This document shows, piece after piece, positions 60,758 to 64,000 of a DNA stretch of 64,000 nucleotides. Position numbers and translations under genes: made by a program. Source of the stretch: Fimbriiglobus ruber (GTDB lineage: Bacteria > Planctomycetota > Planctomycetia > Gemmatales > Gemmataceae); assembly GCF_002197845.1 (NCBI RefSeq), contig NZ_NIDE01000020.1, positions 233,460-297,459 of the forward strand. The letters are read 5' to 3'. Below the pieces are notes generated by a model that had not been told where the DNA came from, ran no database searches, and was given only the letters and a program-made list of their open reading frames with translations. Numbering within the stretch: the first letter of the stretch is position 1; every line of letters begins with the position of its first letter.

Positions 60758-62005
60758 ATGCGTATGAACGTCTTGCGAACCGAAATCCTTTTCCTGGTTT
60801 CGATGTTCTGCGTCGTTATTGTTCAAGCCGGGGTCCCGGCCGCCGACAAGAAACAGCCACCGGCCGAACTCCTGGAGCGTGCCCAGAGCGGAAAGGCTGA
60901 GGCGCAACGGCTTCTGGGCTTGCTGTATCGGGACGGAAAAAGCGTCGAGCAGGATTACAAAGAAGCACTCCGCTGGAGCCGTTCGGCCGCCGACCAGGGC
61001 AACGGTCTGGCGCTGGACGACCTCGGCTACCTGTACTTCCTGGGCTGGGGCGTGCCCCAGGATTACGACATCGCGAAGGGCTATTTCAAGTCGGCGGGCC
61101 GGGCCGGCAACCCGCGCGGTTACTTCAACCTCGGGGAGTGTTATTTCAGCGGCCTGGGCGGCGAGCAGAATTACGAGCGAGCCGTGGAATATTGGAAGAA
61201 GGCGGCCGAGGCGGGGTCGGGAGAGGCCGCCCTGGCTCTGGCCATGCTGTACGCCTCGGGCGACGGCGCCCCCCGGGACGCGAATGAGGCCCTGCGCTGG
61301 TGCGAGATGGCGCTCAAGACCACGCCCACGGAGGCTCTCATTTTCCTGGGCGAGTTGCAATTCCAGATGGGAGAGGACGAGAAAGCCGTCGCGTCCTGGG
61401 AAAAGGCCGCCCAAAAGAATAGTCAGCAAGCGAAAGACCTGCTTCGCCTGAAGGAATGGCGGCGGCGCAAGCCGGAAGCTGGCCAGTTCGCCTACGTTGC
61501 CATTCCGCACATCCACCAGGGCTACAACAACTGCGGGGCGACGTCGGCCACGATGGTGCTGCAATTCCAGGGCACCAAGGCTGGACCGTATGACGTCAAG
61601 CGGCTCTGTTCAAGCCCGATCGGCACCGGCTCCGACTGGAGCGAGTTAATCGCGGCCGCCGGCAAGTTTCAGCAGCGTTGGGAACTGGTGACGTTCTCCG
61701 ACGACGATCCGGGCTTCCGTCAAGGCACCGAACTGCTCCGGCGGCAACTCGATTCGGGCCGGCCGGTCGTGATCGACTTCACGGTACCCAGTTCGAGCCG
61801 GCCCGGTGAGTTCGCCGGGCACACCGTCGTCGCGGTCGGCTACGTGGCAGCGAACGACTGGTTTATTCTGCGCGACCCGGCCCCGAAGTCTCCCGGCCTT
61901 CGCATCCTGTCGACCGCGGAGCTGAAAAAGCTCTGGCGATCCGGGGGCTATACGGCCACAGCCCGGCAGGTCGCCCGCCCGGCCATCGTCATTGCCAAGG
62001 ATTGA
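60758..62005 (+). CDS. Exported Sel1-repeat protein fused to a C39-like peptidase
   Basis: About 415 residues. A signal peptide (LRTEILFLVSMFCVVIVQAG) precedes about five Sel1-type repeats (e.g. LLGLLYRDGKSVEQDYKEAL and LGYLYFLGWGVPQDYDIAKG, residues 35-225). The C-terminal 170 residues are a C39-like cysteine-peptidase domain: Cys in NNCGATSATMVL, His in FAGHTVVAVGYV and Asp in FILRDPAPKSPG. The start follows the phosphatase stop by 38 bases. Sel1 repeats bind partner proteins, so this is probably a periplasmic protease, inactive homologue or binding protein recruited to a complex. The catalytic triad looks complete. Confidence 0.8.
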   Translation: MRMNVLRTEILFLVSMFCVVIVQAGVPAADKKQPPAELLERAQSGKAEAQRLLGLLYRDGKSVEQDYKEALRWSRSAADQGNGLALDDLGYLYFLGWGVPQDYDIAKGYFKSAGRAGNPRGYFNLGECYFSGLGGEQNYERAVEYWKKAAEAGSGEAALALAMLYASGDGAPRDANEALRWCEMALKTTPTEALIFLGELQFQMGEDEKAVASWEKAAQKNSQQAKDLLRLKEWRRRKPEAGQFAYVAIPHIHQGYNNCGATSATMVLQFQGTKAGPYDVKRLCSSPIGTGSDWSELIAAAGKFQQRWELVTFSDDDPGFRQGTELLRRQLDSGRPVVIDFTVPSSSRPGEFAGHTVVAVGYVAANDWFILRDPAPKSPGLRILSTAELKKLWRSGGYTATARQVARPAIVIAKD

Positions 62006-62134
62006 TTCGGCTTCCGCGGGGGGACGGTGAGTCGGAGTCATGGGGCAGTGATTTTGATCGTCCGCTCGATGACCGGGTTTGCTTCTCGCGATCTCGTAAC
62101 CACTTTCGCACGATACCCGACTTACAAAAACGGA

Positions 62135-62168
62135 GCCGGCGGCTCTCGAGAGCCGCCGGCTTCCTGTT
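62135..62168. terminator. Bidirectional terminator
   Basis: A perfect 13-bp palindrome (GCCGGCGGCTCTC and GAGAGCCGCCGGC, 62135-62160) has AAAAA on its left and TTCCTGTTTT on its right. It lies between the convergent Sel1-C39 gene and the small exported-protein gene, so it can stop transcription from both sides. Confidence 0.8.
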
Positions 62169-62264
62169 TTATGCGTAATACCTTATCGCAACGGTCGGGG
62201 CGTCCCCAGAATGCCGGGGCGCTGTATCGATCTTCAATCTCAAAGTATCGCCGGCGGGAAAAGG

Positions 62265-62729
62265 TTAGTGAACCGTCGAAGCCGTCGGATGGCCGAACGC
62301 GGCTTCGTATTCGTGCCGCAACCGGGTGAGGACGCGAACTTCCACGTCCCGCGGCAACTGCTTGGCGGGGATGTACTCGAACACCATGTTCGCCGCCCGC
62401 TCCACATCGGTGCTACCGGGGTACTGGGCCCGAATCAAGTCGATGTACGTCGGCGCGAGCATGTCGAGTTCCACGAATTCATCGGCGACCTGGACCAGTG
62501 AGCGGTAGCCGTGGATCAAGTCCTCAAGGAGGGCGTCTTTCCGGGCAATCCGCAGATTGACCGTTTCGCCGCGCCGCTCGAGGAGAATTCGGGTTTCTTT
62601 GCTTTCGGGATCTTCGGGAACGCCCTCCAGGCTATTGCCGCGCCAGCTCTTCGGATCGACGGCCGCCACCCCGAACAGGGCGGCGACGACGACCGAGGCG
62701 GTGAGCAAGTGAGTCGGAGTCCGGACCAT
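62265..62729 (-). CDS. Small exported hypothetical protein
   Basis: A 154-residue protein with a signal peptide (HLLTASVVVAALFGVAAVD) and a charged, helical mature part (IARKDALLEDLIHGYRSLVQ, FVELDMLAPTYIDLIRAQYP, VRVLTRLRHEYEAAFG). An AGAG site precedes ATG 62729. Many Arg/Glu pairs suggest a coiled or helical-bundle periplasmic protein. I do not recognise the family. Confidence 0.65.
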   Translation of the reverse strand: MVRTPTHLLTASVVVAALFGVAAVDPKSWRGNSLEGVPEDPESKETRILLERRGETVNLRIARKDALLEDLIHGYRSLVQVADEFVELDMLAPTYIDLIRAQYPGSTDVERAANMVFEYIPAKQLPRDVEVRVLTRLRHEYEAAFGHPTASTVH

Positions 62730-62836
62730 ATCAACTCTCCAGGGTGAACGCGCAGTCCCACACTTGCGGCACGCCAGCCCGGAACGCGGGGCGCCGTCAA
62801 ATAGACGACCCCACGCCGGTAAAGGCGCCGCAACAC

Positions 62837-63924
62837 GAATGCGGGCTTAAATCAGTGGCGAGAGTAGGGCTCGAAGAGCGGATCACATGACCCGTAGCCC
62901 TAGTACTCGCGTGACGGAACCGAGTCCGTCTTCCAAGAAACCGCGGCGCGACCATCGGCCGCAGTAGTCAGGAGGGCACATCGCTCATTATGACGTTGCA
63001 AACATGACACCAGTTCCCAAAAAACTTTGAGCCAAATGGCGCAAATCCTTGCAGGCCAAGCAAATCGATTTTCCAAAACCGTCCCATCCCTCTGCCCCTT
63101 TCGCGCGCTTTCTGAGCAATTCCGCCACGATCCCGATGCAGATACAACCACGATGGCTTCTGCAAACTCCATGCTTTGTTGTCGCAAGGAGCGACGAGAA
63201 TCGTTTTAGTTCGAGTGTGTGTCTTTCAGACTTGATCCGCGCGAAGAAGAGAAGTGGATTTACGACCCACTCCGGCCCTCAGACTCACGCGCGGTTTGAC
63301 CGCGAGGCGCGGCTCGCAAACCCAGTTCATTTGAAGTTGTTTTAACACGCAACGCGGGCCGACACATCTTCCGGACGGCAGACGACATCTGATCGATCAG
63401 GGCCGCAACGATCGCGACTGCCTAAAAATTCGGTCACAGAAAAAGCCTGATGCCGACGAGATCGAGCGTTCATGGGCCGAGCCCCATCGGTGTGCGGTGG
63501 ATGCGGACGGCAAACGGTAGCAGTCGTCGAAATCAAAGCCCGGCTCCCCATACGAGGCGGATCGCGAACCATGTTTACGTTCATGTTCCCCCACCATGGC
63601 AGAATAGGTCCGAACGTGCCAAAATCAATCATATTTATGCATTACAATGCGTTGAACACTTGAAATCTTCACAAACACCAGAGCCACCCGATTGCTTCTG
63701 TTTACTAAGATGATCGGAAATGTGCTGATTGTCAATTTCGATATCGGCCTTCCAAGCTCGTTTCTCAGTCCCGTGGAGCAACTCTGTCAACTCGTGCGGA
63801 TACCACGGCCCAGACAAATACCGTCACCGAGCCTCAAAAAACATGAGATGTGTGTCGGCAGAAGATCCGATTAGTGGCTATCGGCCGGCGATTTCGGATC
63901 CGGTCGGAGAATAGTCCGTGGTAC
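62837..63924. other. 1.1-kb stretch without a supportable gene
   Basis: GC content falls and stop codons are frequent in all frames; open frames of 60-98 residues overlap each other and show no family features. It may be decayed mobile DNA or an intergenic repeat region. No inverted repeats longer than about 10 bp caught my eye. Confidence 0.4.
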
Positions 63925-64000
63925 TCACGGCCCCACGCGCCACCACGTTCGTTCCATCAGTCCGGCGACCGCGAGGAACAGGACCGCGGCGACCGCACAC
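63925..64000 (-). CDS. Membrane protein C-terminus, runs off the right edge
   Basis: The last 24 codons of a minus-strand gene: a hydrophobic helix (AVAAVLFLAVAGL) followed by MERTWWRVGP and a TGA stop at 63925-63927. The window ends inside the gene, so the family cannot be named. Confidence 0.4.
   Translation of the reverse strand, partial: CAVAAVLFLAVAGLMERTWWRVGP

Noticed and set aside
63349-63632. Short minus-strand frame near the right edge
   Set aside because: Poor codon pattern, no motif, overlaps other equally weak frames; not supportable as a gene.

Overview
The window looks like the chromosome of a large-genome planctomycete, probably of the Gemmataceae. This is inferred from GC-rich coding with CGG/GTC-rich codons, a DUF1559-like zinc-ribbon protein with Gly/Pro repeats, tandem Uma2-family genes, a Sel1-C39 fusion and an extreme load of insertion sequences. 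No rRNA or other species marker is present, so the assignment rests on gene families only.

Layout. (1) Positions 1-6776 hold a phage- or plasmid-like module. Small overlapping minus-strand genes include a PAPS-reductase-like PP-loop ATPase, csrA and zinc-ribbon proteins. They are followed by a divergent LexA/CI-type S24 repressor with repeated operator-like boxes and a Bro-N antirepressor. The module stops at half of a tRNA-Ser gene cut in its anticodon arm, as expected of an integrase attachment site. (2) Positions 7045-19071 are a pile of mobile elements: a DDE IS that truncated a PAS sensor gene, an IS5-type element, an IS701-like element carrying a serine-recombinase element, an IS1380, a broken tyrosine integrase and an ISAzo13-like element next to tRNA-Lys(CTT). 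(3) Positions 19317-23812 are a small chromosomal island: an alpha/beta hydrolase, a sugar nucleotidyltransferase, a short lipoprotein and polyphosphate kinase ppk1. (4) Positions 24050-45285 are a second, nested pile: an IS1380 fragment, two ISAs1 elements each split by a copy of the serine-recombinase element, IS701, two IS5-type elements, IS1202-type, IS3, IS4 and ISKra4 remnants, and two MITEs. Trapped between them are an Imm1-like immunity gene, a deaminase-toxin fragment and a nucleotidyltransferase-phosphoesterase pair. (5) Positions 45308-64000 are ordinary chromosome: a sugar-phosphate isomerase-like barrel, a giant Gly/Pro-rich zinc-ribbon membrane protein, a hydrolase-methyltransferase-GH3 operon, an adenylate-kinase-like protein, two Uma2 paralogues, an RNA-ligase-like protein, a VOC protein, a SpoIIE-type phosphatase and a Sel1-C39 protease-like protein.

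The most striking observation is the behaviour of the roughly 2.52-kb serine-recombinase element. All three copies (12258-14776, 25556-28078, 38581-41366) interrupt a DDE transposase gene. In each case the junction is at the GA of the codon for the Glu in the W-x-(I/V)-E motif, taken to be the catalytic E of the DDE triad. One host is IS701-like and two are different ISAs1-family genes. The element therefore seems to use a conserved, functionally constrained piece of other mobile elements as its attachment site, disarming them while spreading.

Several transposases are interrupted at homopolymer runs, including one canonical A_AAA_AAC slippery site. This may be programmed slippage, decay or assembly error. 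Limits: no database search was possible, so family names rest on recognised motifs; IS ends were placed by eye from inverted repeats.
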